Source: an uncultured Aquimarina sp.
GTDB lineage: Bacteria > Bacteroidota > Bacteroidia > Flavobacteriales > Flavobacteriaceae
DNA length: 64,000 nt
Reading direction: 5' to 3'
Assembly (NCBI GenBank): GCA_947498775.1
Contig: CANMLL010000009.1
Span: forward strand, 26,981 to 90,980
Below are positions 42,472 to 52,151 of the stretch, in pieces. How positions within the stretch are numbered: position 1 is the stretch's first letter; every line of letters starts with the position of its first letter. Below the pieces are notes generated by a model. That model did no database searches, was not told the DNA's origin, and worked only from the letters and a program-made list of their open reading frames with translations. The translations under genes were made by a program, and so were the position numbers.

Positions 42472-43725
42472 ATGAACCTTAAGCGAGTTGTAGTCACAGG
42501 ACTAGGTGCCTTAACACCTATTGGTAACAATATTGATGAGTATTGGAAAGGATTGTCAAGCGGAAAAAGCGGTTGTGCCCCCATAACTTATTTTGATACC
42601 GAAAAATTCAAGACTAAATTTGCTTGCGAAGTCAAAAATTATTCTCCTACAGATTATTTCGACAGAAAAGAAGCACGCAAACTTGATAAATTTGCGCAGT
42701 ACGCCATTGTTTCTTCAGAAGAAGCGATACAAGATGCTGCCATCGATCTTGAGAAGGTTGACAAATTTAGAGTCGGCGTGATTTGGGGTGCCGGAATCGG
42801 AGGAATAGAAACATTTCAACAAGAAGTGATTGGTTATGCCAACGGTGATGGAACTCCGCGTTTCAACCCGTTCTTTATTCCAAAGATGATTGCAGATATT
42901 GCACCGGGACACATTTCTATTCGAAATGGTTTTATGGGGCCTAACTATACCACAGTTTCTGCTTGTGCCTCTTCTGCAAATGCAATGATAGATGCCTTAA
43001 ACTATATTCGTTTAGGACATTGTGATATTATCATTACAGGAGGAAGCGAAGCTGCAGTAACTATTGCTGGTATGGGAGGATTCAACGCAATGCATGCACT
43101 ATCTACAAGAAACGAAAGTCCCGAAACTGCCTCTAGACCATTTGACGCAACCAGAGATGGTTTTGTACTTGGTGAAGGTGGTGGAGCTCTTATTCTTGAA
43201 GAATATGAACATGCTAAAGCACGTGGAGCAAAAATCTATGCCGAAGTTGTTGGAGGTGGAATGTCTAGTGATGCCTATCACATGACCGCACCACACCCAG
43301 ACGGAATAGGTGTAGAACGCGTAATGCTTAATTGTTTAAGAGATGCAGGTGTACAACCAGAACAAGTAGATGCTATAAACACTCATGGCACCTCCACACC
43401 ATTAGGAGATGTCGCAGAATTGAAAGCTATTACCAAGGTCTTTGGAAATCATGCACCTAATATCAATATCAACTCAACAAAATCTATGACAGGTCACTTA
43501 CTTGGTGCTGCAGGTGCTATTGAGGCTATTGCCTCTATACTTGCTATGCAGCATAATACAGTGCCACCTACAATCAATCACGCTACAGTGGATGAGAACA
43601 TAGATCCTAGTTTGAATTTGACCTTAAACAAAGCTCAAAAACGTGATATTACGTACGCAATGAGTAATACTTTTGGTTTTGGAGGTCATAACGCTTGTGT
43701 GTTATTTAAAAAACTGAACGAATAA
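42472..43725 (+). CDS. fabF: 3-oxoacyl-[acyl-carrier-protein] synthase II
   Basis: 417 residues. Catalytic Cys165 in VSACASSA; the two His are in NTHGTSTPLGD and TGHLLGAAGAIEA. It condenses malonyl-ACP with acyl-ACP to lengthen fatty acids. It lies between acpP and rnc, overlapping the rnc start by 1 base (TAATG). Confidence 0.97.
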   Translation: MNLKRVVVTGLGALTPIGNNIDEYWKGLSSGKSGCAPITYFDTEKFKTKFACEVKNYSPTDYFDRKEARKLDKFAQYAIVSSEEAIQDAAIDLEKVDKFRVGVIWGAGIGGIETFQQEVIGYANGDGTPRFNPFFIPKMIADIAPGHISIRNGFMGPNYTTVSACASSANAMIDALNYIRLGHCDIIITGGSEAAVTIAGMGGFNAMHALSTRNESPETASRPFDATRDGFVLGEGGGALILEEYEHAKARGAKIYAEVVGGGMSSDAYHMTAPHPDGIGVERVMLNCLRDAGVQPEQVDAINTHGTSTPLGDVAELKAITKVFGNHAPNININSTKSMTGHLLGAAGAIEAIASILAMQHNTVPPTINHATVDENIDPSLNLTLNKAQKRDITYAMSNTFGFGGHNACVLFKKLNE

Positions 43726-44465
43726 TGAATGTTATTCGTAACATATTAAATTCCCGCTCTGAAAAGAACGGGAATTTTTTTTCCAAAATTCAAAAAATTC
43801 TAGGTTTTAAGCCCAAAAACATTAAACCTTACGAAAAAGCATTTACCCATAGATCTTTAAATTTAAAAGATAAAAAAGGAAATGCAGTTAATTACGAAAG
43901 ACTCGAATTTCTTGGCGATGCCATGTTAAGCAGTGTTATTGCCGCTCACTTATTTAAAGAAGTTCCTGAGGGTAACGAAGGATATCTCACCAAAATGAGA
44001 GCCAAAGTAGTAAGTCGAAAACATCTCAATGAACTAGGGAAAGATCTTAAATTAATCGATCTGGTACGAACAAATATCCCAAAATCTCAGTTTGGCATAA
44101 ATATTCATGGAAACCTTTTTGAAGCTTTGATTGGAGCCATTTATCTTGATAGAGGGTTTGCTTATTGTGAACGTTTTATACAAGAAGCAGTTATCAATCC
44201 CTATGTAGATATCGAAAGCCTGGAAGGGCAAATCATTAGTTACAAAAGTTTGTTGATCGAGTGGTGCCAGAAAGAGAAAAAAGCCTTTAACTACGAAATC
44301 TATGAAGATACCGGCAAAGATGAAATGAAACATTTTGCTGTAAAACTTTGGATTGATGAAAAGGTAGTTGCAAAAGCCCGAGCCACTTCAAAGAAAAAAG
44401 CCGAAGAAAAAGCTTCAAAAAGAGCTTTTTTCGCGTTTCAATCCAGAATAATCTCAAGTCAGTAA
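43725..44465 (+). CDS. rnc: Ribonuclease III
   Basis: 246 residues. The catalytic signature NYERLEFLGDAML is at about 59-71, the later Glu in NLFEALIGAIYLD, and a double-stranded RNA binding domain covers about 173-240. It cuts double-stranded RNA in rRNA and mRNA processing. The N-terminal part (MNVIRNILNSRSEKNG) is as I know it from other flavobacteria, which supports the start at 43725. A terminator-like hairpin lies within codons 9-20. Confidence 0.95.
   Translation: MNVIRNILNSRSEKNGNFFSKIQKILGFKPKNIKPYEKAFTHRSLNLKDKKGNAVNYERLEFLGDAMLSSVIAAHLFKEVPEGNEGYLTKMRAKVVSRKHLNELGKDLKLIDLVRTNIPKSQFGINIHGNLFEALIGAIYLDRGFAYCERFIQEAVINPYVDIESLEGQIISYKSLLIEWCQKEKKAFNYEIYEDTGKDEMKHFAVKLWIDEKVVAKARATSKKKAEEKASKRAFFAFQSRIISSQ
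43748..43782 (+). terminator. Terminator-like hairpin inside the start of rnc
   Basis: AAATTCCCG / CGGGAATTT stem with a 9-base loop, followed by eight T. It lies in rnc codons 9-20. It looks like an attenuator of rnc or the terminator of the acpP-fabF part. Confidence 0.6.
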
Positions 44466-44584
44466 TACCATTCTATTTCACATTTTTCAAAAAAAACCTG
44501 TTCTGCTTAGAAATATCTTAAAAAACTGAGAAAAAAGATACTAACTCAATCGTTTTCGGTAAATATCTTTATGTTTTAATAAAG

Positions 44585-44612
44585 TTGTTCGGGTATTTTA
44601 TTTGTATATTTC
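44585..44612 (+). promoter_or_regulatory. Promoter of the IPExxxVDY-pyk operon
   Basis: TTG (44585-44587), 17-base spacer, TATATTTC (44605-44612), one base off TAnnTTTG, 31 bases before the GTG start. Confidence 0.6.
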
Positions 44613-44643
44613 GCGCTTATTCTGAAAACAAAATTAGTTCAAA

Positions 44644-45135
44644 GTGGCTATTCGAAAGTTAGTTTTAGATACCCTCGAAGATGATGATTATGAATTAATA
44701 GCCATTCACAGCTCATTAGCATCCTACAGGTTAGCTTTTTTATTGAACAAAACGCTTAATTTAAAACTTTTCAGAAAAAAAAAAGATATTAATTTTGAAT
44801 ACGGTGATCTCGTAGCAAATTTTCCTTTGTATCAATATGATGATCATTTTCAATACAATACATATAGTCTTTTGGGAAATACATTTAGAATTAAAATAGC
44901 ATCTGAAAAATCAGTCTCTCAGGGGTTATTTACTGAAACAGAAGACACCTATGTTACAAAATATTTGATTCCAGAATTAAAAAACGTGGATTATTTCCTA
45001 AAAATAGATGCAGAATCATTTGCAGAATCAACTAAATCCATAGTAACAAAAATACTTGATATTTCTCAGGTTATTACCGCATATAGCATAGCGTATGCAA
45101 CCCTTAAATCAAAGAACAACTTAATATTTGAATAA
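44644..45135 (+). CDS. IPExxxVDY family protein
   Basis: 163 residues starting with GTG at 44644. The name-giving motif is IPELKNVDY (about 111-119). The family is found almost only in Bacteroidota, usually directly before pyruvate kinase; its function is not known. It overlaps pyk by 1 base. No signal peptide or membrane helix. Confidence 0.85.
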   Translation: MAIRKLVLDTLEDDDYELIAIHSSLASYRLAFLLNKTLNLKLFRKKKDINFEYGDLVANFPLYQYDDHFQYNTYSLLGNTFRIKIASEKSVSQGLFTETEDTYVTKYLIPELKNVDYFLKIDAESFAESTKSIVTKILDISQVITAYSIAYATLKSKNNLIFE

Positions 45136-46562
45136 TGCCAAAACGTAAAAGAACCAAAATAGTCGCTACACTTGGGCCGGCTACAAGTAGCAAAGAGACG
45201 TTAAAAAAAATGATGGAGGCAGGTGTTAATGTTTTCAGAATAAATTTCTCGCATGCCGACTATACTGATGTAAAAGAACGTATTAAAATTATACGGAAAT
45301 TAAGTGAAGAATCTGGTTTTAATGTAGCGATACTTGCAGATTTACAAGGACCCAAATTACGCGTTGGTGTTATGAAAGGGGATATTATAGTTAACGACGG
45401 TGATCTTATTGATTTTGTTACCGGAAAACCTTTTGAAGGTACCGCAGACAAAGTTTATATGAACTATGAAAACTTTCCCAAGGATGTAAAGGCTGGTGAA
45501 CGCATATTATTAGATGATGGTAAATTAATTTTTGAAGTTGTTTCTTCTAATAGTAAAGATACCGTTAAGGCAAAAGTAGTACAAGGAGGTCCTTTAAAAT
45601 CGAAGAAAGGCGTTAACCTGCCAAATACCAAGATTTCTTTGCCCGCATTAACCGAAAAAGATATAAAAGATGCCATTTTTGCATGCCAGCAAGAAGTAGA
45701 TTGGATTGCATTATCTTTTGTGAGGCATGCCCAGGATCTAATGGGTCTTCAAGATTTGATTAAAGAACATAGTGAGCACAAAATACCTATCGTTGCCAAA
45801 ATCGAAAAACCAGAAGGTGTAGAAAATATAGATAAGATTGTAGCATACTGCGATGGTCTTATGGTAGCTCGAGGAGATCTTGGTGTTGAAATACCCGCAC
45901 AAGAGGTTCCGTTAATTCAAAAAAAGCTGGTTCTTAAAGCAAAAACTGCCAGAATACCGGTTATTATTGCAACCCAGATGATGGAAACCATGATCGATAG
46001 TCTTACACCTACTCGTGCTGAAGTAAATGATGTTGCCAATTCGGTAATGGATGGTGCTGATGCTGTGATGCTATCCGGTGAAACTTCTGTAGGAAAATAT
46101 CCTGTGCAGGTGATTGAGACCATGTCTAAGATTATTAAGAGTGTAGAAAAATCAGAACTAATAACGGTACCTCAAAACCCACCACATGTTAGAACTAATA
46201 GATTTATTACAAAGTCGATTTGCTATCATGCTGCAACTATGGCCAATGATATAGAAGCAAAAGCCATCTGCACCCTTACTAATAGTGGGTATACTGCTTT
46301 TCAAATCTCGGCATGGAGACCTGATGCACATATTCTGGTCTTTACCAGTAATAGGAGAATTCTTTCACAACTTAACCTTTTGTGGGGAGTAAAAGCCTTT
46401 TTCTATGATCGATTTGTTAGTACCGATGAAACCGTAGAAGATATTAATAAAATTTCCTTGGAAAGAGGTTTTGTAGCCCAAGGAGACATGCTAATTAATC
46501 TTGCTGCCATGCCAATAACCTCTAAAGGGATGGTGAACACTCTTAGAGTGTCACAAGTCTAA
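45135..46562 (+). CDS. pyk: Pyruvate kinase
   Basis: 475 residues. The start RTKIVATLGPATSS is the family N-terminus. The active-site Lys is in AKIEKPEGVENI, and the signature MVARGDLGVEIPAQEVPL follows. It makes pyruvate and ATP from phosphoenolpyruvate in glycolysis. Translationally coupled to the IPExxxVDY gene (TAATG). Confidence 0.97.
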   Translation: MPKRKRTKIVATLGPATSSKETLKKMMEAGVNVFRINFSHADYTDVKERIKIIRKLSEESGFNVAILADLQGPKLRVGVMKGDIIVNDGDLIDFVTGKPFEGTADKVYMNYENFPKDVKAGERILLDDGKLIFEVVSSNSKDTVKAKVVQGGPLKSKKGVNLPNTKISLPALTEKDIKDAIFACQQEVDWIALSFVRHAQDLMGLQDLIKEHSEHKIPIVAKIEKPEGVENIDKIVAYCDGLMVARGDLGVEIPAQEVPLIQKKLVLKAKTARIPVIIATQMMETMIDSLTPTRAEVNDVANSVMDGADAVMLSGETSVGKYPVQVIETMSKIIKSVEKSELITVPQNPPHVRTNRFITKSICYHAATMANDIEAKAICTLTNSGYTAFQISAWRPDAHILVFTSNRRILSQLNLLWGVKAFFYDRFVSTDETVEDINKISLERGFVAQGDMLINLAAMPITSKGMVNTLRVSQV

Positions 46563-46585
46563 AATTAATTATAAAAAATGTATGG

Positions 46586-46612
46586 AAAAGCCCCTTTTTA
46601 GGGGCTTTTTTA
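46586..46612. terminator. Terminator shared by pyk and the response regulator
   Basis: AAAAGCCCC / GGGGCTTTT stem with a 6-base loop and T-run. Its end overlaps the stop of the convergent response regulator. Confidence 0.85.
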
Positions 46613-47026
46613 TGCTGGTTGATTCAAAAAAATTGATTCTAGATCCTCTATCGTAACTGGTTTAATAAGATAATCCTTTACAGAATTAATACTTTTTGCT
46701 CTTTCTATATCAACAGGATTGATCGAAGAACTAACGATATAAAGTGTAATTGTTTTTCCTAATTTGTTTTTGATCTTCGTAAACCCCTCTAAGAATTCCC
46801 ATCCATCCATTACCGGCATATTAATGTCTAAAAAAATAATCTCTGGTATACTTTTCTTATCCAGGTTGCTCAAAATTACCTCAAAATAGTTTAGAGCTTC
46901 TTCACCATTCTTAAAAACCATTAGATTTTGGCAAAGGCTTTTTGCTTCAATAATCTTTTTTATCAGATTTACATACATGCTATCATCATCGATGATACAG
47001 GCTAATCCTATTTTACTACTCATCAT
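46610..47026 (-). CDS. Response regulator, receiver domain only
   Basis: 138 residues. Acidic pocket IIDDDS (Asp13, Asp14), phosphoacceptor Asp67 in FLDINMPVMDG, and the Lys in YLIKPVT. No DNA-binding domain, so it is CheY-like. It lies 19 bases after the histidine kinase gene and is its probable partner. Confidence 0.92.
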   Translation of the reverse strand: MMSSKIGLACIIDDDSMYVNLIKKIIEAKSLCQNLMVFKNGEEALNYFEVILSNLDKKSIPEIIFLDINMPVMDGWEFLEGFTKIKNKLGKTITLYIVSSSINPVDIERAKSINSVKDYLIKPVTIEDLESIFLNQPA

Positions 47027-47045
47027 TAAGGGGTTATGAGTTTGT

Positions 47046-48497
47046 TTAAAATTCTATTATAAAAGTCGTTCCCTGGTCCACATCACTCTCAACAGATATT
47101 GTACCATTTAACGATTCAACTTGATTCTTTGTTAAAAATAAACCTATTCCTACCGCATCTTTATTATAATGAAATGTTTTATACATCCCAAACACTTTGT
47201 CTTTAAAAAGTTTCATGTCTATTCCTCTTCCATTATCACTAACTTTTAAATACTTATTACTTTCTTTAATATACGTCTTTATTTGGATTACAGGGTCTTT
47301 ATCTTTGTGTTTATATTTAATAGCATTTGTGATTAAATTGAGTAAAATACTTTCGAGATAAGCGGGTATATAATCTATTTCCTCTAAACCAGTAAAATCT
47401 GCCTCGATTTGGGTCTTGCTTAATGCGATTGTTTGCCCAATTCCATTCATTACCAAGTTAAGAGCATCTTGAAATTTGATTACCTTTTTTTCTTGATCCT
47501 TATTGGTATGGATTGCTACAATCTCGTTAAGGTGCTCTATTGTAGTATTTAAACTATGTGATATCTGTTTAACTTCGTTAACCAATTCGATTTTTTCTTC
47601 TGGATTATCAATGTCCTCAATTAATTGAACTAATAAAGACAGATTACTGGTATGTGATCTAAGATTATGAGATACTATATGTGCAAAATTGAATAACCTC
47701 GAGTTTTGAGAAGCAATAATATCAATTGATCTTTGTAGTCTCAATTCTTTTTTCTTTATATCATCGATGTCCTGAAAAACTCCTCTAATACCAATTATTT
47801 CTTTGTTGTCATTATACACAGGTTTTCCAATGGCTCTTACCCAAAAAACTCTATCATTGGCAGTAACCATTTTGATTTCTGTATTAAAAGGTGTACCTGC
47901 CATGGCACAATTAAAAAAACAATCGGCCGCTTGTTGCTGGCAATCCTTGGCATAATAATTGGCGGAGTCCTTTAGAGAGGGTATATAATCATCGGGATAT
48001 TCTAAAATTCGTCTTGTTTCAAAATCCCAATAACTTTTCCGTTTTGCAAAATCTACATACCAACTACCTGTGGCGGTCATTTGCGCAGTTTCTTTGTAGT
48101 AAAAATTATCTTTGGTAATTGCTTGTTCGGGTTCGAGCTTTATCTCAAAAAAGAACAGAAGATTAACTTCAGATTTGATGTTTACAGGCAATTCATCATT
48201 GGTAGTGCATCTAAAAAGTTTATAACTTCCTTCTTTGGTGAGAATTTTAATGTGTTGTTTAAAATTTACATCGTTTTTCTTGTAGTTAAGAAAGTTATCC
48301 CTAAAGACGGCTACATCTTCCTTATGGATTAAATGCTCTAAAAAATAGTCTATTGAAGGTTCTAATTCTTTATTTGAATATCCTATACTTTCATAAAACT
48401 TCTGAGACCATACTTCTTTATTGGGGTTTTTATACAACTCCCAATACCCAGTATTAAAATCTCGTACTACATTATCAAAAAGCTCATTTTGAAGCAT
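47046..48497 (-). CDS. PAS-domain sensor histidine kinase
   Basis: 483 residues, no membrane helix, so cytoplasmic. Two PAS domains (about 5-120 and 135-250, the second ending GIRGVFQDIDDIKKKE). The phosphorylated His277 is in VSHNLRSH. The ATPase domain has NLITNAIKYK, DNGRGIDM and GIGLFLTKNQVE. It senses an unknown small-molecule or redox signal and works with the response regulator downstream. Confidence 0.92.
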   Translation of the reverse strand: MLQNELFDNVVRDFNTGYWELYKNPNKEVWSQKFYESIGYSNKELEPSIDYFLEHLIHKEDVAVFRDNFLNYKKNDVNFKQHIKILTKEGSYKLFRCTTNDELPVNIKSEVNLLFFFEIKLEPEQAITKDNFYYKETAQMTATGSWYVDFAKRKSYWDFETRRILEYPDDYIPSLKDSANYYAKDCQQQAADCFFNCAMAGTPFNTEIKMVTANDRVFWVRAIGKPVYNDNKEIIGIRGVFQDIDDIKKKELRLQRSIDIIASQNSRLFNFAHIVSHNLRSHTSNLSLLVQLIEDIDNPEEKIELVNEVKQISHSLNTTIEHLNEIVAIHTNKDQEKKVIKFQDALNLVMNGIGQTIALSKTQIEADFTGLEEIDYIPAYLESILLNLITNAIKYKHKDKDPVIQIKTYIKESNKYLKVSDNGRGIDMKLFKDKVFGMYKTFHYNKDAVGIGLFLTKNQVESLNGTISVESDVDQGTTFIIEF

Positions 48498-48540
48498 TAA
48501 AGAGAGTTTTCCAGTGTTTTTCCTACAATATAAGAATTTA

Positions 48541-48936
48541 TCACCTATTTTCTTCTATTCTATCCAGCCTGATAGATAAGGCCTTGGTCGAAATCTGAAC
48601 TTCGATGAACGATAAACAAAGTGAAACCATAAGGCAAAACAAACTTACTCCAAAAACCAGATTTGCCCAATTCATTTGTTCTACATACAACAAAAACATG
48701 GTAATCACGCTGGTAAGAAAACTTATAATGGCAATGGCCTGCATATTTCTTATCAACCACAATCGTTTTCTTAAATTTTTAATCTGTAGTCTAATGTTCT
48801 TAGAAGCAGTCTCTAGGTATTCTTTATGTAGTTGTCTAATCAAAGCCGCAATTGCCAGATATCTGGCATTATACGCCAGCATTGTTAATGATATTGCAGG
48901 AAATAATAAGGCGGGAATCCCCATGGTAAGTGTCAT
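48541..48936 (-). CDS. DUF2721-like membrane protein
   Basis: 131 residues with three hydrophobic segments (about 6-24, 65-88, 92-115). PALLFPAISLTMLAYNARYLAI and the basic stretch after it match the DUF2721 family, of unknown function. It lies 44 bases upstream of the histidine kinase on the same strand. Confidence 0.75.
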   Translation of the reverse strand: MTLTMGIPALLFPAISLTMLAYNARYLAIAALIRQLHKEYLETASKNIRLQIKNLRKRLWLIRNMQAIAIISFLTSVITMFLLYVEQMNWANLVFGVSLFCLMVSLCLSFIEVQISTKALSIRLDRIEENR

Positions 48937-49075
48937 ATGCTTAATTTTATAACGACTAAGTTAGGGTAAAAAACGAAGTGATCAATACTAAATCTAACAA
49001 TAGCATTCGTATTGACCACTCTTAATAAGCATTCTAAAGATGGCATATCATCTCCTTTGTTGCACAACATATAGG

Positions 49076-51928
49076 CTATTGCACCTCAAACAAAATTTTC
49101 TCACTTGATTCTTTATTAGAAATCTTAGCATAATACTTGCCAATAGCAAGATAATAGTTGCCATTTTTTCTTTTTGAAATTTCTTCATCTTCAAACTCTT
49201 TTTCTAATATCTCTTTCCCTTTTTCGGTTATGGTAAGATCATATTCTGTATAGTTAAGACCTTTATCCGCTTTAGTAGAAAACTCCTGAAGCACTTTTCC
49301 GCCTTCATCAGTGATTTGTACCGTATATTCTCCTGGATTGGTCGTATAAAATTTTATAGCTGAGGACGGTGTATAAGGATCAAACCATTTACTCCCTGCT
49401 ACTCCCCATCTTTCTGACCATTTGATCGTGGGAATTTCAAAAACATGCAGTGCTTTGTTTATGATTTTATCATCCAGCAATTGTATCGCTTCTACATTGG
49501 TTTTATAAATACTTCTACCATGTGTGCCTAGTAGTAAATCATTTTCTTCTTCTTGTATCACTATATCATGCACAGCCACATTGGGCAACCCTTTAGAAAA
49601 TGCATTCCATGTTTTTCCTTTGTCTAAAGACACATAGGCACCATTATCGGTTCCTAGGTATAAAACATTTTCATTCTGCGGGTCTTCTTTGATCACATTT
49701 ACTGGTGAAGTAGGTAAGTTTTGACCTATATTTTCCCAAGTTGCACCATAATTGTCACTTGCATAAACATAGGGTTTAAAATCGTCCCAACGATACCCGT
49801 TTAAGGCAACATATACCCTTTCTTTTTTGTGCGTGGATGCGACCACTCTAGAAACCCATAAGTCCTTCGGAAAAGAATCAGATATTTTTGTCCAGCTTCC
49901 GCCAGCATTTTTGGTTACGTATACTAATCCATCATCACTGCCTGTATAAATTAGCCCAAACTGAGATGGAGATTCAGAAATGGTCGTAAGCGTTCCATAA
50001 GCAACATTTCCTTTTTTCCCTCCAGCAGTTAGGTCTTCAGAAATTGGGGTCCAATCATCCCCTTGATTCATTGATCGCATCAATTTGTTACCACCCAAAT
50101 ATAAGATATCCTGGTTATGAGGCGAAAGCAATATTGGGGTCTGCCAATTAAAACGATAAGGGGATTCTCCTAACTCATGCTTTGGTTGAATGTATGTACG
50201 TTCGTTTTCGGCACGATTCAATCTGAAATAATTTCCGAATTGAAATCCGGTATAGACGATATTACTATCCCGATTATCGATTTGCACCTGCATTCCGTCA
50301 CCTCCCATAATACTTTCCCATGGATAATGACCGCTTTGATGCCAAGATACATCTTCTTTGCTGGTATGGGCACCTACCCAAACACCGTTATCCTGTAATC
50401 CTCCATAAACATTGTAGGGTGATTCGGTATCCACATTGATGGCATAAAACTGCCCGACATTAGGTTGGTTTGCCTTGATCCAGTTTTCACCATCATCGTA
50501 AGTGATATTTACCCCGCCGTCGTTACCATTTATAAGATGTTTCGGGTTTTTTGGATTGATCCACAGCGCATGATGATCTGCATGCACATTTTCTGCACTA
50601 ATACTTGTGAACGTTTTACCGCCGTCTTTTGATTTCAAAATTGGCACTCCGCTAATATAAATATGATCTTTTTGGTTCGGGTTTACCTGAATTTGAGCAA
50701 AATAATATCCATAGCTATAAAAAATATCATCCAAAAAGTCATCGTGTGTTTTTGACCAGATTTTTCCGCCATCGTCACTTCGATACACTTCGGCTCCTAT
50801 TACTGGTGTGTCAAAGAACATTGAGTTAGCATCTTCTAGATATTTGGCCAAATCAATTGGTTCTACCGTACCCCCTTTCACCAACTGTTTTATGTTATCT
50901 GCCCGATATTTTTCCTGAAAACCGTTGGTTTTAAGAAACACATTTAATTTCTTATTATCTATCTTCAAGAAGTCTTCTGCAGACATCGTTTTAAAGTCTT
51001 CTTTGGTTAGTTTGTCTTGTCCTTTTTTAAGATCACTTTTCTTTCTTCTAGATTGATTGTCATGAACGGCATACAATGTGTTTTCATCAAAAACAGCCAA
51101 TCCAATTCTCCCCACGCCTTCACCTGTTGGGAAACCGCTATTTTCTAATGACACTTTGTTCCATGTTGTACCTGCATCGGTACTTTTGTAAATACCCGAT
51201 CCAACCCCATTTCCTGTAAAATTCCATGCTTTACGATCTTTGTCCCATGCAGCTGCATACATCACATTAAAATTATTTGGCGCTACAGCAAGGTCTATAA
51301 TCCCGGTTTGATTATTTACAAATAATGTTTTGTTCCATGTTTTTCCTCCGTCTGTAGTCTTATACACGCCTCGTTCTTGGTTAGGAGAGTATAAATGCCC
51401 GGTCACTCCTACAACTACTTCCTCTGGATTATTAGGGTTCATTACAATTCTTCCAATGTGATGCGAATCCTTCAACCCAACATTTTCCCAGGTTTTTCCC
51501 TTATCTGTGGATTTTAAAATTCCTATTCCCGCATATGAAGATCGTGATGAATTATTTTCTCCGGTACCTACCCAAATCGTTCCGTTTTTCCAATCAACCG
51601 CAATATCTCCCACATTAATGGTTTCGGCAGTATCCAAAACCGGTTCAAACGTGGTTCCATTATTTGCAGTATACCACAATCCACCCGATGCATATCCTAC
51701 ATAAAACTCTGTAGTATTATTTGGATTAACATCTACATCCACCACACGCCCACTCATTACCGATGGACCAATATTCTTAAAAGGAACACTCTTTACCAGC
51801 GATGACGCTTCCATCTGTTGTTTTTGTGATAATCCTTTTATAACCTCCTCAAAATTTGTTGCAGGTTGTTGTCCAAAAAGAGATAATGAAGCAATAAAGA
51901 AAAATAAAGCGAGTGTTTGTGTTTTCAT
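49076..51928 (-). CDS. Large secreted beta-propeller protein (VPS10/BNR type)
   Basis: 950 residues with a signal peptide ending near LFG-Q (about 20). Many Asp-box repeats (for example STDKGKTWENV, TTDGGKTWNKT, SKDGGKTFTS, ASDNYGATWENI) form two propellers like those in sortilin/VPS10 and glycosidases. The C-terminal part ends in a beta-sandwich region. The substrate is not known; family annotation in Bacteroidota is usually 'glycosyl hydrolase' or 'WD40/YVTN repeat protein'. Confidence 0.8.
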   Translation of the reverse strand: MKTQTLALFFFIASLSLFGQQPATNFEEVIKGLSQKQQMEASSLVKSVPFKNIGPSVMSGRVVDVDVNPNNTTEFYVGYASGGLWYTANNGTTFEPVLDTAETINVGDIAVDWKNGTIWVGTGENNSSRSSYAGIGILKSTDKGKTWENVGLKDSHHIGRIVMNPNNPEEVVVGVTGHLYSPNQERGVYKTTDGGKTWNKTLFVNNQTGIIDLAVAPNNFNVMYAAAWDKDRKAWNFTGNGVGSGIYKSTDAGTTWNKVSLENSGFPTGEGVGRIGLAVFDENTLYAVHDNQSRRKKSDLKKGQDKLTKEDFKTMSAEDFLKIDNKKLNVFLKTNGFQEKYRADNIKQLVKGGTVEPIDLAKYLEDANSMFFDTPVIGAEVYRSDDGGKIWSKTHDDFLDDIFYSYGYYFAQIQVNPNQKDHIYISGVPILKSKDGGKTFTSISAENVHADHHALWINPKNPKHLINGNDGGVNITYDDGENWIKANQPNVGQFYAINVDTESPYNVYGGLQDNGVWVGAHTSKEDVSWHQSGHYPWESIMGGDGMQVQIDNRDSNIVYTGFQFGNYFRLNRAENERTYIQPKHELGESPYRFNWQTPILLSPHNQDILYLGGNKLMRSMNQGDDWTPISEDLTAGGKKGNVAYGTLTTISESPSQFGLIYTGSDDGLVYVTKNAGGSWTKISDSFPKDLWVSRVVASTHKKERVYVALNGYRWDDFKPYVYASDNYGATWENIGQNLPTSPVNVIKEDPQNENVLYLGTDNGAYVSLDKGKTWNAFSKGLPNVAVHDIVIQEEENDLLLGTHGRSIYKTNVEAIQLLDDKIINKALHVFEIPTIKWSERWGVAGSKWFDPYTPSSAIKFYTTNPGEYTVQITDEGGKVLQEFSTKADKGLNYTEYDLTITEKGKEILEKEFEDEEISKRKNGNYYLAIGKYYAKISNKESSEKILFEVQ

Positions 51929-52111
51929 TTTGACGGTTATTTAGTGGGCTGAAATGAGCCATGAGCTGAAGATATACATCTTTACGTTTTCTCAATATGG
52001 CGAATTCCATCTGACCTTTTTAAAATAAATAATAGCCGATGAATGTAGATATTGTTAAAACAATCTCAAAATTTTTAGATATTGTTTAACAATACATCTT
52101 GTATGCTTTAG

Positions 52112-52119
52112 TATTTTTG
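52112..52119 (+). promoter_or_regulatory. Putative -7 box of pepP
   Basis: TATTTTTG fits TAnnTTTG, 32 bases before the start. No TTG at the right distance. Confidence 0.45.
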
Positions 52120-52151
52120 GAATTCTATAATGACTACGTAATACCGATACA

